Assembly: GCA_934699135.1 (NCBI GenBank)
Contig: CAKUVM010000017.1
Location: forward strand, 1-32,973
From: an uncultured Bacteroidales bacterium
GTDB lineage: Bacteria; Bacteroidota; Bacteroidia; Bacteroidales; Marinilabiliaceae
Length of the DNA stretch: 32,973 bases
Direction of reading: 5' to 3'
Positions 14,445-23,784 of the stretch are shown one piece after another (positions within the stretch are counted from its first letter, which is position 1; each line of letters starts with the position of its first letter). The translations under genes and the position numbers were made by a program. The notes beneath the pieces are model-generated. The model saw nothing but the letters and a program-made list of their open reading frames with translations, was not told where the DNA came from and searched no databases.

Positions 14445-17408
14445 CTACGCGTCGCCCCCTTGCCTCATCGCCTCAAACTCGTCCGGGTGCTCTTCGCGCC
14501 ACTTCTCCAATTCGGGTTGGCGCGGGCCTATCACTTCGGCAATGTTGAAGAATAGTATCCACTGGTTTATGTTGTCCAGTACGTACTCGCTTTCCTCACC
14601 AAGCTCGTTAGTCAGTATGTCCAAGTCACAGTTTTGGGAGCTTGCTGCGCTCACCCTGTCTGACCCGTCGGCCAAGCGCACCAGCAACTCACTATCAGTT
14701 CCCGGAGTGAAAGAGCATCGGAAACGTATGTACTTGAAGTCCTTAAAGACGAACGGAAACTCTCCGCCATTTCCGCTGAAAATATCAGCGTCAATGGCCT
14801 TGGGGTTCACGCCATCAGCCAACAAGTAGTTGCCACGGCTGTCCTTTTTTAGGTAGCTCGCAGCGTCCTGAGGTTTAAGTTCGCGCACCTCTTCCGTCTT
14901 GAAGCCAAAATAGATGGGCGCAAAGAAAGCCTTTTTTATGGACAGGTACAGAATCTCCTCCTGGGGGATCTTGCGCAGCAACGCCTGATATTCTTTGTCA
15001 TTTCGCACCTCTTTGTCCTCCATCTCTTTTTGGACGTTGAGGGCGAACATGACGTTGGAGAAGTTGGACGGCGTAAGAAGCACTGGCCAATAGAACGGCG
15101 CGTCGTTCCACCCTTGACCTTTTTTAGCGCCCTCTTGCCTCAAGAGCGTCAGCACGGGACGGTCTGTGGCCAATGCGCGAGCTGGGGCAAGATCCGTATG
15201 GCCTGCGTCTGGCGAGTCTATGAACCTGCCGTCATCCCTCTTGCGAGGCATCTGTCGGCCGTCGCGGTATTGGCACCAAATCTTCTTGTCTTCCGCATTT
15301 TGCAGGCTGTAATTTATCGTCGCAATCATGGAGCCCGCGTTCCACTCCAGATATTTATTTTCCCACTTGTCATTGTAGACATAGGTGCTTTCAATGAGGC
15401 GCAGGATCTCCGCGGCCACTTCTGCTTCTATCATAAACGGCTCCTTGGAACTGAAGCCTAGCTGGTGAGCCAGGATGTGGTCTATCTTGCTCACAATGGG
15501 GGCTATTTTCTCTTTCGAGCCTGTTTGGAAGCCTACGGGCAGCAGTCGGGAGTTTTTCTTCACCACCTTGGTCTCAGAGAACTTGATCTTGCTTGCCGCG
15601 CACGGCTTGATGCCGCTGCCGTAGCCAATGACAATGGCGTCGCTTGGCACAATCTCGTTATTGCTCTTGTCCACCGTGGTGAAACATTCGCGGAGGTGAG
15701 AGTCTATCTCGTGAATCTTCTGCAATTGATCGTATAGCCGCACGGTTGTGTAGAAGCGCGTGACGGCCATATCTTCCAGTGGCCTGGCCCCGTACATTCG
15801 CGCGTGCTGCAACACGGTGTCCATCTGAAGCTTCTTGGGGCTGCGCCCGTAGAAGAAGCAGAGCATGTTGCTGACGGTTATGCCGCGATCCAAGATGCTG
15901 CCGCCCACAAAGATGTTGAGCGAACTCTGAAGTTTGAGCTGCCCGTTCTCATCAAGCATTGCCTGCACCTGGTTGTCAGAGTTTACCACCTTAACTTGGT
16001 AGTCACTGTCTATCAAGATTTTCAGCTTGGCCATTGTAGCCTCGTAGCATGGCATCTTGACATTGGGCTTCAGCAACCCGGCCTCATGCCCTTTGCGGGA
16101 CGACTCGCAGAAATCTTCGAACCCGTCTCGCATAAAATTTTCGAGGCACTCATCTCTGACGTTGGAAAGCAAGACCTTGCGGATGTCATCTATCATCTTG
16201 CATATCAGCTCGCTTTGCCACTCATGGTTCTTCTTTGCCACCTGCACATGGATCAGGCAGCTGGAGCGGAAATGCCTGCCGTCCTCCTCCGCCTGAATGC
16301 AGCGTATGGCGGCGGCCAAGAAGTAGCCTACCACGGCCTGAGTCAGGCCCTTCAAGTTGTCAGACCTATATGTGTTGCTGATATACCTTCTGTTGCGGTT
16401 GCCAAGCACCTCAACGCATTTCTCGCTCACAGGACAGTATAGGTGGCTATACATCGAGTTCTCGTCTTTGCTATCCTCGTAATACTGCTTGCCGCCTATA
16501 TATCTGTCGTGCGTCGGCACCAGCATTGTGAAACGCGGGCGGAAAGGCTGCGCCAGGGTGACATCGCCTTCCTTTGGGTTCATTATGTTCCCGTCTGGCT
16601 GTAGGTATAGGCTATATGGCGTGGCCGTCACCTGCAAGTATCGGCAGTAGGTCGGAATCTTACGGAAACTGTCGATGAGCCTTGATATTTTAGCCAACTC
16701 CGTCTCCATTCCGCTGCCGCGGTAGACGCGGCTGGCGAAGTCGGCCTCATCGTCCACAATAAGGGTTCGCTCCCCCTTGAGGTTGGGAGACTTTGTCTCA
16801 AAAAGGTCTATGAGGCTCTGTATGTTGCGGCTCTCCTTCTTGCAGATGATTATCTGCCTGCACCAAGTGCCGTTGGTGTCGGTCTTGCTCACGCCGTTGT
16901 AGCGTAAGTCCATAATGTCGCTCACCTCCACTTTCACCTTCCCGTCGTTCTTGTCATTTTTCTTGGCGAAAGCGAAGTCAGCCTTTGCGCGAGCCAAAGT
17001 TTGCGAGGCGAGGGTCTTGGTGCCTTTTGTGAGGATGACGCACACCTCTATGCCGCGGTCAAAGGCCAAGGCGATGATGTTTTCAAAGGTGTTGGTCTTG
17101 CCGCACTGTATGTTGCCGAGCAGCAAGCCCGGCTCGGAGGCCGCCTCTGAGTTCTTGCGGCCATCGGCCAGCAATCTGTCCACCGTGCCCTTCACGCACC
17201 GCTCAAACTCCTCGGTGACAGGGAACTTGCTCTGCGCCTTCATCTGCTCGTAGAGCGAGGAGTCAATGGCGGCCTGCCTCTTTTTCAAGGCTTCTCGCTG
17301 GGCAGCCAGTTGCGAGGCCAGTTGGGCTGTGGGCTTAATGCCGAAGCCGGCCATACGGGCCATAAACGTGTCAAGATCCTCAATAGATTTGAAATTCAGT
17401 TCTTCCAT
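14445..17408 (-). CDS. Z1-domain P-loop ATPase, helicase-like, probable defence protein
   Basis: A 987-aa protein with superfamily-2-helicase-like motifs. Walker A is GNIQCGKT (98–105). Walker B is LIVDDEAD (216–223). A TATP motif lies at 261–264. Motif V is FVGGSILDRGITV (499–511), and motif VI is QHARMYGAR with R536 and R541. The region around 527–800, including a WPVLLTP segment, fits the Z1 domain (PF10593). Z1 proteins, as I recall, usually occur in restriction-like clusters with a DNA cytosine methyltransferase, MutL-like ATPase or nuclease. None is beside this gene. I see no recognisable nuclease motif in the last 200 residues. It has its own predicted promoter and lies next to the CRISPR array, so anti-phage defence is likely but inferred. 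Confidence 0.8.
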   Translation of the reverse strand: MEELNFKSIEDLDTFMARMAGFGIKPTAQLASQLAAQREALKKRQAAIDSSLYEQMKAQSKFPVTEEFERCVKGTVDRLLADGRKNSEAASEPGLLLGNIQCGKTNTFENIIALAFDRGIEVCVILTKGTKTLASQTLARAKADFAFAKKNDKNDGKVKVEVSDIMDLRYNGVSKTDTNGTWCRQIIICKKESRNIQSLIDLFETKSPNLKGERTLIVDDEADFASRVYRGSGMETELAKISRLIDSFRKIPTYCRYLQVTATPYSLYLQPDGNIMNPKEGDVTLAQPFRPRFTMLVPTHDRYIGGKQYYEDSKDENSMYSHLYCPVSEKCVEVLGNRNRRYISNTYRSDNLKGLTQAVVGYFLAAAIRCIQAEEDGRHFRSSCLIHVQVAKKNHEWQSELICKMIDDIRKVLLSNVRDECLENFMRDGFEDFCESSRKGHEAGLLKPNVKMPCYEATMAKLKILIDSDYQVKVVNSDNQVQAMLDENGQLKLQSSLNIFVGGSILDRGITVSNMLCFFYGRSPKKLQMDTVLQHARMYGARPLEDMAVTRFYTTVRLYDQLQKIHEIDSHLRECFTTVDKSNNEIVPSDAIVIGYGSGIKPCAASKIKFSETKVVKKNSRLLPVGFQTGSKEKIAPIVSKIDHILAHQLGFSSKEPFMIEAEVAAEILRLIESTYVYNDKWENKYLEWNAGSMIATINYSLQNAEDKKIWCQYRDGRQMPRKRDDGRFIDSPDAGHTDLAPARALATDRPVLTLLRQEGAKKGQGWNDAPFYWPVLLTPSNFSNVMFALNVQKEMEDKEVRNDKEYQALLRKIPQEEILYLSIKKAFFAPIYFGFKTEEVRELKPQDAASYLKKDSRGNYLLADGVNPKAIDADIFSGNGGEFPFVFKDFKYIRFRCSFTPGTDSELLVRLADGSDRVSAASSQNCDLDILTNELGEESEYVLDNINQWILFFNIAEVIGPRQPELEKWREEHPDEFEAMRQGGDA

Positions 17409-17443
17409 ATAATCTCACTTAGAGGTGATTTTATTTTCGTTTA

Positions 17444-17451
17444 CAAAAATA
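17444..17451 (-). promoter_or_regulatory. Predicted -7 element of the Z1 gene
   Basis: The minus strand reads TATTTTTG (17451–17444), a perfect TAnnTTTG. A TTG at the expected distance upstream is missing. Initiation near 17440 would give a leader of about 32 nt before the Z1 start codon. Confidence 0.5.
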
Positions 17452-17506
17452 AATAAATTTCCGAGGCGACAGGCTTTTTGCCTAGTTAATGGACAATATG
17501 GATAAA

Positions 17507-17540
17507 GAGGGCGAGGTGGAAGATGTTCCGCCTCGCCCTC
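17507..17540 (-). terminator. Terminator hairpin after bcp
   Basis: A 15-bp stem pairs 17507–17521 with 17526–17540 around a 4-nt loop; only one pair is G·T. On the minus strand it is followed by a weak T-rich stretch (CTTTATCC). It separates the core A2M–bcp unit from the Z1 gene and marks the right border of the defence block. Confidence 0.75.
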
Positions 17541-17575
17541 ACTCGCTTCTTGGCTTGCGCATTGCGCTTCCGCGC

Positions 17576-18034
17576 CTATCCCAATATTTGCTCCGCGTGA
17601 GCCTTCACCTTAATCTCTTTTGGGCCAATGACTCTCTCAACCTTGCCGTCAGCGCCTATGATGAATGTGGTGCGAATAGTCCCCATATACTTGCGGCCGC
17701 ACATCGTCTTCTCTCCCCACACGCCAAACCTCTCCACAAGGCTATGGTCGGTGTCCGCCACCAGACGGAAAGGCAATCCGTTCTTGTCTATGAACTTCTT
17801 GTGCTTTGCGGCATCGTCTACGCTCACTCCAACCACCTCGTAGCCCGCCGCGCGCATAGCGGCATAGTTGTCTCGCAGGTTACAGGCCTCGCTAGTGCAG
17901 CCGGGTGTGCTGTCTTTGGGGTAAAAGTACAGGGCGACTTTCTTGCCCGCAAAGTCGCTCAGGCGCACCTCTTTGCCATCTTGGTCCAGCCCCAAGACCT
18001 CCGGGGCGGCATCTCCAACGTTTATCATTGCCAT
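17576..18034 (-). CDS. bcp: Thioredoxin-dependent thiol peroxidase, Bcp/PrxQ type
   Basis: The 152-aa protein contains YPKDSTPGCTSEACNLRD, with the peroxidatic Cys C46 and the resolving Cys C51 five residues later, the arrangement of atypical 2-Cys Bcp/PrxQ peroxiredoxins. It reduces hydroperoxides using thioredoxin in the cytoplasm. The length is normal. The start may be M1 or M3, which differ by two residues. It begins 17 nt after the large A2M gene, so it is likely co-transcribed with it, and it ends before a strong hairpin at 17507–17540. Confidence 0.93.
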   Translation of the reverse strand: MAMINVGDAAPEVLGLDQDGKEVRLSDFAGKKVALYFYPKDSTPGCTSEACNLRDNYAAMRAAGYEVVGVSVDDAAKHKKFIDKNGLPFRLVADTDHSLVERFGVWGEKTMCGRKYMGTIRTTFIIGADGKVERVIGPKEIKVKAHAEQILG

Positions 18035-18051
18035 ATCTTTTTTCCAGTTCG

Positions 18052-21000
18052 CTATTTCGTCTTTATTCTCAAGCCCTCGGAATGGGCCGCAATCTCAGTG
18101 TCATACATACACGTGGCGTCGGCATAGCCACCGGCGAAGTCGCCGCCGTTAGTGACCGTCATGACGTAACTCAGCGAGTGCCACCCGTCATTGAGATAGT
18201 CAATGAAGAACTCGACGGTCTCGTCGGCAATGGACATATAGTGCGGTGGCGTCGGCACATCGGCATCGACCCATCGCCACCACCACCAGCCGCGGTAGCC
18301 GGAGAGCTTGTCTTCCGGCTCCAAGGCCGCCGCCCTGTGGTCTCGCAGTCTCACGAAGCTCAAAGGCTCGTCATTATAGAATCGTAGCGTGGCGCGCACC
18401 TGGTCGCCTATGGCCAGCGAGTCGGAACCCACGGCTACCCACTCCATGCGCCCATTCACTTGCCGGCGCACCTCAAGCAGCCTCTCAACCCGCAGCTTGT
18501 CAGATCCATCGGCCCTCATCCCTCCATCTTGGGGAATGAACGCCACGCGCTGCCAACTGCCCCATGAGGCCATGCCACCGCTCTTTATCACCTGCGCCTT
18601 GGCCACATCGGCCGCAGGGTCTAGCGAGACGTCCACCTTGGGCCGCTCCACACTGCAGACAATCTCCTGACCGCCAATGCGCACCACGTCTCGCGCATCA
18701 ACCTTGGCCTGCGATGCCAACAAAGCCAACACGGCACGGCTGGAGCTTTGAGCGTCGGGCCAATCGGAGCCGCGCTTCATCAGCACAAGGTGGTTGATTA
18801 GCTTCGGCAGGTTTGGGCTGGCGTGATTGAGCCGCTGGAGGGTCATGATGAGCATGGCTTGCGCCTCGACGAGGGCGCGGCGGCGCAAGAACCCCGTCTC
18901 GGCAACGAACGCCGTGCCGTCTTTCGTCTGCACCAAGTTCTCTTCTAAACTCTTGACAATCTGCCGCGCCTCGGCCGTGCGGCCTGCCTGCGCCAAGATG
19001 GTGGAAGCCGCGACGCGGTCGCACGCCGACGGGTATTGCCAGTGTTCTTGCAGGACGTCAAGGAGTGACTGAGCGTCGACGCCAACCTTGGGACTCAGGA
19101 GCAGGCGGGCGTGGAGCAGCTCCAGGGTCATGTTGTCAAGGAACAGGTCTCGCCTGCCTCCTGTCTTGCCAGCCTCTGCCTGGCACTTATTGCGCTCTTT
19201 GAGGCTTGCCGTCAGTTGTTTGTCAAGGTAGGGGATGGCCTTTTGGCATATCTGCGCCACATATCTCTCATCCGCCCTCACCACACCTAGGCGCATCAGC
19301 TCGCCAATGGTGCTGACGACGTTGGCCGTCATCCACCGCGAGCCATCCATACCGCTAAACCATGGGAACTCGCCGCTCGGCAGTTGCATATTGGCAAGTT
19401 TGGCAATTGCCTCGGCCTTCATCTTGTCAGCGTGGCTTCCGCTCATAAGTTTCACCACATCCTTGTCATGCTGCCTCAACGCCTTGGCCACATAGAGCCA
19501 CGGAGTGTGCTCCGCGTCGGCAATGCGGTAGGCGGCTGTGTCGGCGGCAACGTGAGTCCGCAGGTAGTCCACAGCCTTGGCAACCTCTGGTTTCTGCTTG
19601 AGCATCTGGGCTATGGCTGCCGTCTCATAGCGGCCCAGGTATGTGTCTGTGCATGGTTGCCATCCGCTCCCGAGTTGCGGTAGCGAGCGCAGCACCTCAA
19701 TGAAAGCGTTGCTGGTGTAGGAGAATGTGAGAGCCTTCGTGCCTTTTCCGTCAAAAGGGTTCTCTATGGTGTGTTCACCTTTCTTGTTCAGCACAAAGGT
19801 GTGGCTCTCTGTCACTTGCCTATATAGTTGCGCCACAGGCAGCTCCACCCTCTCGCCGTCTGATGCGCCATTGGCCTTGGCAATCACCTCCAGCCTAATG
19901 CCATCTACGCCAAGTGGCACTGTGAGCTGCCAAACGGCTTTTTGTGACAATGTGCCACCAAACTCAACCTCACGGGTTGGCAACGTCATCAATGTCCGGC
20001 CAGTCTCCGCGTCCGACACTGCGAGCGAGACCGCCGCGCGCGTGACGGCCGTGTCGGCCGCCGTGACATCGGCGGCTATGGAGACGGTGTCTCCCTCTGT
20101 GAGGAAACGCGGCACTCCGAGGCGGACGTTGAGCGGCTTGCTCACCGTGAGCGTCTGGGAGACCAGGGCGCTGCGCAACCGGCTGTCGGTGGCCAAGGCG
20201 CGAAACTTGTATGTCGTGAGGTTGTCCGGCAAATCAAAAGAGAACGTCACCAGGCCTGCCGAGTCGGCCCGCAGGTCGGGCTTAAAGAACACGGTCTCGG
20301 CAAAGTTGGTACGCAGTGTCACGTCATCTTCTCCTTGGCTAGCGGCATCTCCTTCATCGGCCATGGCGTTGCCCTTGGCCTCCGTCACAACCTCCTCACA
20401 CAGAGCTGCATCGGCCTCAACGACTTCATTCAAGACACCAGCCGACTTATTCATCCTGAGGCCTCGGACGTGCGACGCTCCAGACACTCCATAGGCCATT
20501 GCGAACATCGGAGCCTCCAGGTTTTTCCATTCATCCCCTTTGGCCGTCAGGCCGTCCATTGCGTTGCGTAAAACACCGCTTAAAGAGTAGTCACACCCGC
20601 TCCACCAATATCGCAAACCGAAAGGAACGCCTTCAATGGGGCGACGCGGCAAGGAGGGGGACACGCTCCAGCGATACACCCCGTTGCCAACCGTCAGTCT
20701 GTCAAATGACGGGTCCCACTCGCTGCTGACGTACTTATCCAGGCGGCTGTCATACATTGAGGAGACGATGCTGCCAGCCTGCCCCATGTCGGTCGACATG
20801 GTCCACGTCTCCCTCGCGCCAGGCCGTGAATGGTCTCTAAAAGTCTTGAGAGACAGCGTCAACGCCTTCTCCTGACGGCGCACGCGCACCTCGCGGTCTT
20901 CCGCGAAATAAGAACGTCCGTCTTTGCACACATTGGCCACAATGCGCAACGTCTCGCCATCCACAGCGTCAGCAGGAACGTCATAGGCCACATTGGCCAC

Positions 21001-23649
21001 GCCGCAAGACACGTCCACAGTCCGCCGCCAATCCATCTTGCCGCGGCGCGCCACGACGACACTCACGTGTGCATCCGCCAAGCCTGAGAAAACCTTGAAG
21101 TTAAGCCTCTCTCCGTTTGTCACCTTGTCTGGGGCGAAGATGCCCACGTAGTCAAGCCCGGCCGTCGGGCCCTCTTGTGCCAAGAGAGTCACGCAAAACT
21201 TACTTTTAAGCAGAGAGCCGTCTAAAGCTCTGCCTGTCAGCTCAATGTTATATTTTCCCGGGGCAAGTCCCAAGGAGTCGAGCCACAGCTCTCGCTTGCC
21301 CTTGACATCATAGTCGGCCTCAAAAGCTGAGGTCTTTGCCAAATTGCCTGGCGCGGAGGCTGGCAGGTTATCAAGATGCGGGGCCTGACATATCACGGTA
21401 TCAACCACCGTTGTCACCTTCGGGCGCAAGCCGCAGTTGGCCTCATAGGGGGTGAGCTTGAGGTGGACGGTGGACGCGAAAGGCAATCCGTTCGAGTTTA
21501 CGGAGCGGAGCACAAGCTTATGGCCACCACCCACAACGTCCACATCTTCCTCCTGCTCAACGTTGATACTTGAGCCTTGAGCCCATAAGTGGCAAAAGGC
21601 CTGCGCCGTGGCTGTCTCTCCCTTCAGGTCGGTCACGCGCACCTCAATGGAGTAGGTCTCGTCTTCATCCTTAGTCTTGAAAGAGAAGCCGAAACGCCCG
21701 TCAGAATCTGTTGTGGTGATGCCATCGCAAAGTACCTCGCCGTCTTCTGATGAGATCGTATATTTTGCGGAGGCCTCTGCCACGGGAAGCCCCGCGGCCG
21801 ACATTGCCACTCCGCCCACGGCGGCCGTGGCCCCGGGCAACAAGGCCTCCGTGAATGGGTCTATGCTGACGGTATTGTCCGTCCTCTTAAAATCTTCAAT
21901 GCGCACTGACTGCCAACACAAGCGCGCGCTCTTTTCCTCCACGCAAATGTAACCGCCACCTTTGGGCGCATCGGCCGGGATGGCCATCTCACCCCAAGCC
22001 GAGCCAAGGTCATCTAGGCGCAAGTCTTGGCGCGCCAGCTCCTTGCCATTTTGCGCATAGAGCGTCAGCTTATAGCGCGCGCCTTTTGCAGCCGGCTCCA
22101 CTCGGTCATATCCTGAGTTATAGACAAACGCTTTGTACATCACCGTCTGCCCGGGCCTGTATATGGCCCTATCCGTCAACACTTTTGCGCGCTTAACACG
22201 TTTATCGGAGTTAAATCTGTCTCGCCGTCCATCGGCGTAGGACTGGAAGCGGAACGTGTCTTCGGCGCGGCGAACCACGACTTCCCTGTTGTCTCCTGTC
22301 ACGTTGAGACGACACCACCCGTCGGCATCGGGTTTGCCCTTCTTATTCACGGTGGCGGAAGTCAACGCCTCGCCAGTCAGATAGTCTTTCACAAGCAGCA
22401 TCCGGCCTCCATAGTCTGCGGAAAAATTGCTCACGCTTATTTGCGAACACGTGACCATCTCTGCGGCTTTCAGGCTGTCACCGATGAAAGCGGCCACGAC
22501 ATAGAGCCCGGGCCTGAGCCCGCCAAGCTCCGCATAGGCCGATGAGACGTTTAGCCTGATGTCTGTCTGCGGCAGTCGCAACTTCTTCTCTTCCACAGAC
22601 TTTTCCGTTTTCAAGACCTCGGCCATCGGCTTGTCTCCAATGGCTGGAGCATGGTACACTTTAAGCGTCACCTCGTCCGTGTTCCGATACTTCATATATA
22701 TGGGCAAAAAGCCACCAGGCACCACTTGGCCATCGGAACCCACAAAGATCTCCTGTTTCTCAATGCATTGCGCCTGCTCTTCGGCAAGCGTGGCGAAAGG
22801 TGAACCCGCCAATGTTTTCGCAGCCCTATGAAACAGGGCCAAAGCCTCGGCCACTTTAGCGTCGCCGCCTGAAATATCTTGTTTGCCAATAGCTTTTGCC
22901 TGCTCTGTGAGCCACGCCGCCTTGGCAAAGTTCACAAGAGCCAACTCCTCGTCAGTCCGCGCGCCAATGGCTTCCAAATCCTTCATCAGGCTGTCTGCCG
23001 ATTCCGCTTTGGCACCCTCTCTCGGCATCGTGAAGCGCAAGACGCGGCCCAATATTTTTGACATACGGTCATCATTGGCCACAGCCGAGGCCTCCATCTC
23101 ACTGACGGCCAACGAGGCGGCCTCGGTAGCTGAACGCCTCCACGTTTTTCCGCGAAGGGTTATGGACATCGCTATGTAGTCCAACAGGTTCATCCGTGCC
23201 GCCCATCCATCCGCGCCGGCCAACTCGGCCTTATACGAGCGCAACGTCTCGGGCTCGTCAAGAGCTGCCTTGGCCGTGGACAGCGAGTCTTCATTTTGCA
23301 AGAACGCCTCCAATGAGAGCAACTGGCGCAGCGGAGTCCAAGCGTCGGCCGCAGCCTTCGTAAACTCGGCGCTAGGCGTTGTCTCACGCAACAGCCTGCG
23401 CCCGTTGAGGCGGATGTCAGTCTTTACCAGGGAGAGCATCCATCGCGTGTCTCGCGCGGCCCGCGCCCTCTTCTTGGCCTCGGCAATGAGCGGCGCGGCA
23501 CTGAGGGGCTGCTCAATTTTGGCCAAAGAATCTATGGCACATTTCAGCTCTTTGTCCGTCATAGTGTTTACAGATTTATCCTTGGCTAGTCCGCAGACCA
23601 CAAAAAGACCCATCAGGGCCACGCCCATAAGCAATACGATTTTTTTCAT
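18052..23649 (-). CDS. Alpha-2-macroglobulin family protein without thioester
   Basis: An 1865-aa secreted protein. Residues 1–22 form a signal peptide (MKKIVLLMGVALMGLF..., likely cleavage after GLA). The MG2 signature TDRAIYRPGQTV lies in the first third, and the A2M signature FFKPDLRADSAGLVTFSFDLPDN in the middle. An alpha-helical bundle domain follows, then a C-terminal beta region. Where thioester members have CxEQ, this protein has PCTDTYLGRY: Cys1333 is kept but Glu-Gln is Asp-Thr, so no thioester can form. Bacterial A2Ms are thought to trap or block proteases at the envelope; without the thioester it would act non-covalently or structurally. An N-terminal extension of about 300 residues precedes the first MG-like domains. 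It is followed by bcp after 17 nt. Confidence 0.88.
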   Translation of the reverse strand: MKKIVLLMGVALMGLFVVCGLAKDKSVNTMTDKELKCAIDSLAKIEQPLSAAPLIAEAKKRARAARDTRWMLSLVKTDIRLNGRRLLRETTPSAEFTKAAADAWTPLRQLLSLEAFLQNEDSLSTAKAALDEPETLRSYKAELAGADGWAARMNLLDYIAMSITLRGKTWRRSATEAASLAVSEMEASAVANDDRMSKILGRVLRFTMPREGAKAESADSLMKDLEAIGARTDEELALVNFAKAAWLTEQAKAIGKQDISGGDAKVAEALALFHRAAKTLAGSPFATLAEEQAQCIEKQEIFVGSDGQVVPGGFLPIYMKYRNTDEVTLKVYHAPAIGDKPMAEVLKTEKSVEEKKLRLPQTDIRLNVSSAYAELGGLRPGLYVVAAFIGDSLKAAEMVTCSQISVSNFSADYGGRMLLVKDYLTGEALTSATVNKKGKPDADGWCRLNVTGDNREVVVRRAEDTFRFQSYADGRRDRFNSDKRVKRAKVLTDRAIYRPGQTVMYKAFVYNSGYDRVEPAAKGARYKLTLYAQNGKELARQDLRLDDLGSAWGEMAIPADAPKGGGYICVEEKSARLCWQSVRIEDFKRTDNTVSIDPFTEALLPGATAAVGGVAMSAAGLPVAEASAKYTISSEDGEVLCDGITTTDSDGRFGFSFKTKDEDETYSIEVRVTDLKGETATAQAFCHLWAQGSSINVEQEEDVDVVGGGHKLVLRSVNSNGLPFASTVHLKLTPYEANCGLRPKVTTVVDTVICQAPHLDNLPASAPGNLAKTSAFEADYDVKGKRELWLDSLGLAPGKYNIELTGRALDGSLLKSKFCVTLLAQEGPTAGLDYVGIFAPDKVTNGERLNFKVFSGLADAHVSVVVARRGKMDWRRTVDVSCGVANVAYDVPADAVDGETLRIVANVCKDGRSYFAEDREVRVRRQEKALTLSLKTFRDHSRPGARETWTMSTDMGQAGSIVSSMYDSRLDKYVSSEWDPSFDRLTVGNGVYRWSVSPSLPRRPIEGVPFGLRYWWSGCDYSLSGVLRNAMDGLTAKGDEWKNLEAPMFAMAYGVSGASHVRGLRMNKSAGVLNEVVEADAALCEEVVTEAKGNAMADEGDAASQGEDDVTLRTNFAETVFFKPDLRADSAGLVTFSFDLPDNLTTYKFRALATDSRLRSALVSQTLTVSKPLNVRLGVPRFLTEGDTVSIAADVTAADTAVTRAAVSLAVSDAETGRTLMTLPTREVEFGGTLSQKAVWQLTVPLGVDGIRLEVIAKANGASDGERVELPVAQLYRQVTESHTFVLNKKGEHTIENPFDGKGTKALTFSYTSNAFIEVLRSLPQLGSGWQPCTDTYLGRYETAAIAQMLKQKPEVAKAVDYLRTHVAADTAAYRIADAEHTPWLYVAKALRQHDKDVVKLMSGSHADKMKAEAIAKLANMQLPSGEFPWFSGMDGSRWMTANVVSTIGELMRLGVVRADERYVAQICQKAIPYLDKQLTASLKERNKCQAEAGKTGGRRDLFLDNMTLELLHARLLLSPKVGVDAQSLLDVLQEHWQYPSACDRVAASTILAQAGRTAEARQIVKSLEENLVQTKDGTAFVAETGFLRRRALVEAQAMLIMTLQRLNHASPNLPKLINHLVLMKRGSDWPDAQSSSRAVLALLASQAKVDARDVVRIGGQEIVCSVERPKVDVSLDPAADVAKAQVIKSGGMASWGSWQRVAFIPQDGGMRADGSDKLRVERLLEVRRQVNGRMEWVAVGSDSLAIGDQVRATLRFYNDEPLSFVRLRDHRAAALEPEDKLSGYRGWWWWRWVDADVPTPPHYMSIADETVEFFIDYLNDGWHSLSYVMTVTNGGDFAGGYADATCMYDTEIAAHSEGLRIKTK

Positions 23650-23724
23650 GGTTAGTCTGTTTTGACGCGCGACGGCACGCCCACCGTGCCTATCTTTCTC
23701 AATAATCGTGCCACTAGAAGGCAG

Positions 23725-23760
23725 AAAAAGCCCCCACGCCGCATTATCTGGCGCAGGGGC
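23725..23760 (-). terminator. Intrinsic terminator of the TPR–lptC unit
   Basis: On the minus strand an 11-bp stem (23760–23750 with 23740–23730, two G·U pairs) closes a 9-nt loop and is followed by five U (23729–23725). It lies just after lptC and separates it from the A2M gene. Confidence 0.85.
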
Positions 23761-23784
23761 CTATGTCATGGGCAAACAAAAAAG

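Noticed and set aside
23674..23690. Small inverted repeat GGCACG/CGTGCC upstream of the A2M gene
   Set aside because: Only 6 bp with no U-run or promoter box nearby; too weak to call an operator or terminator.
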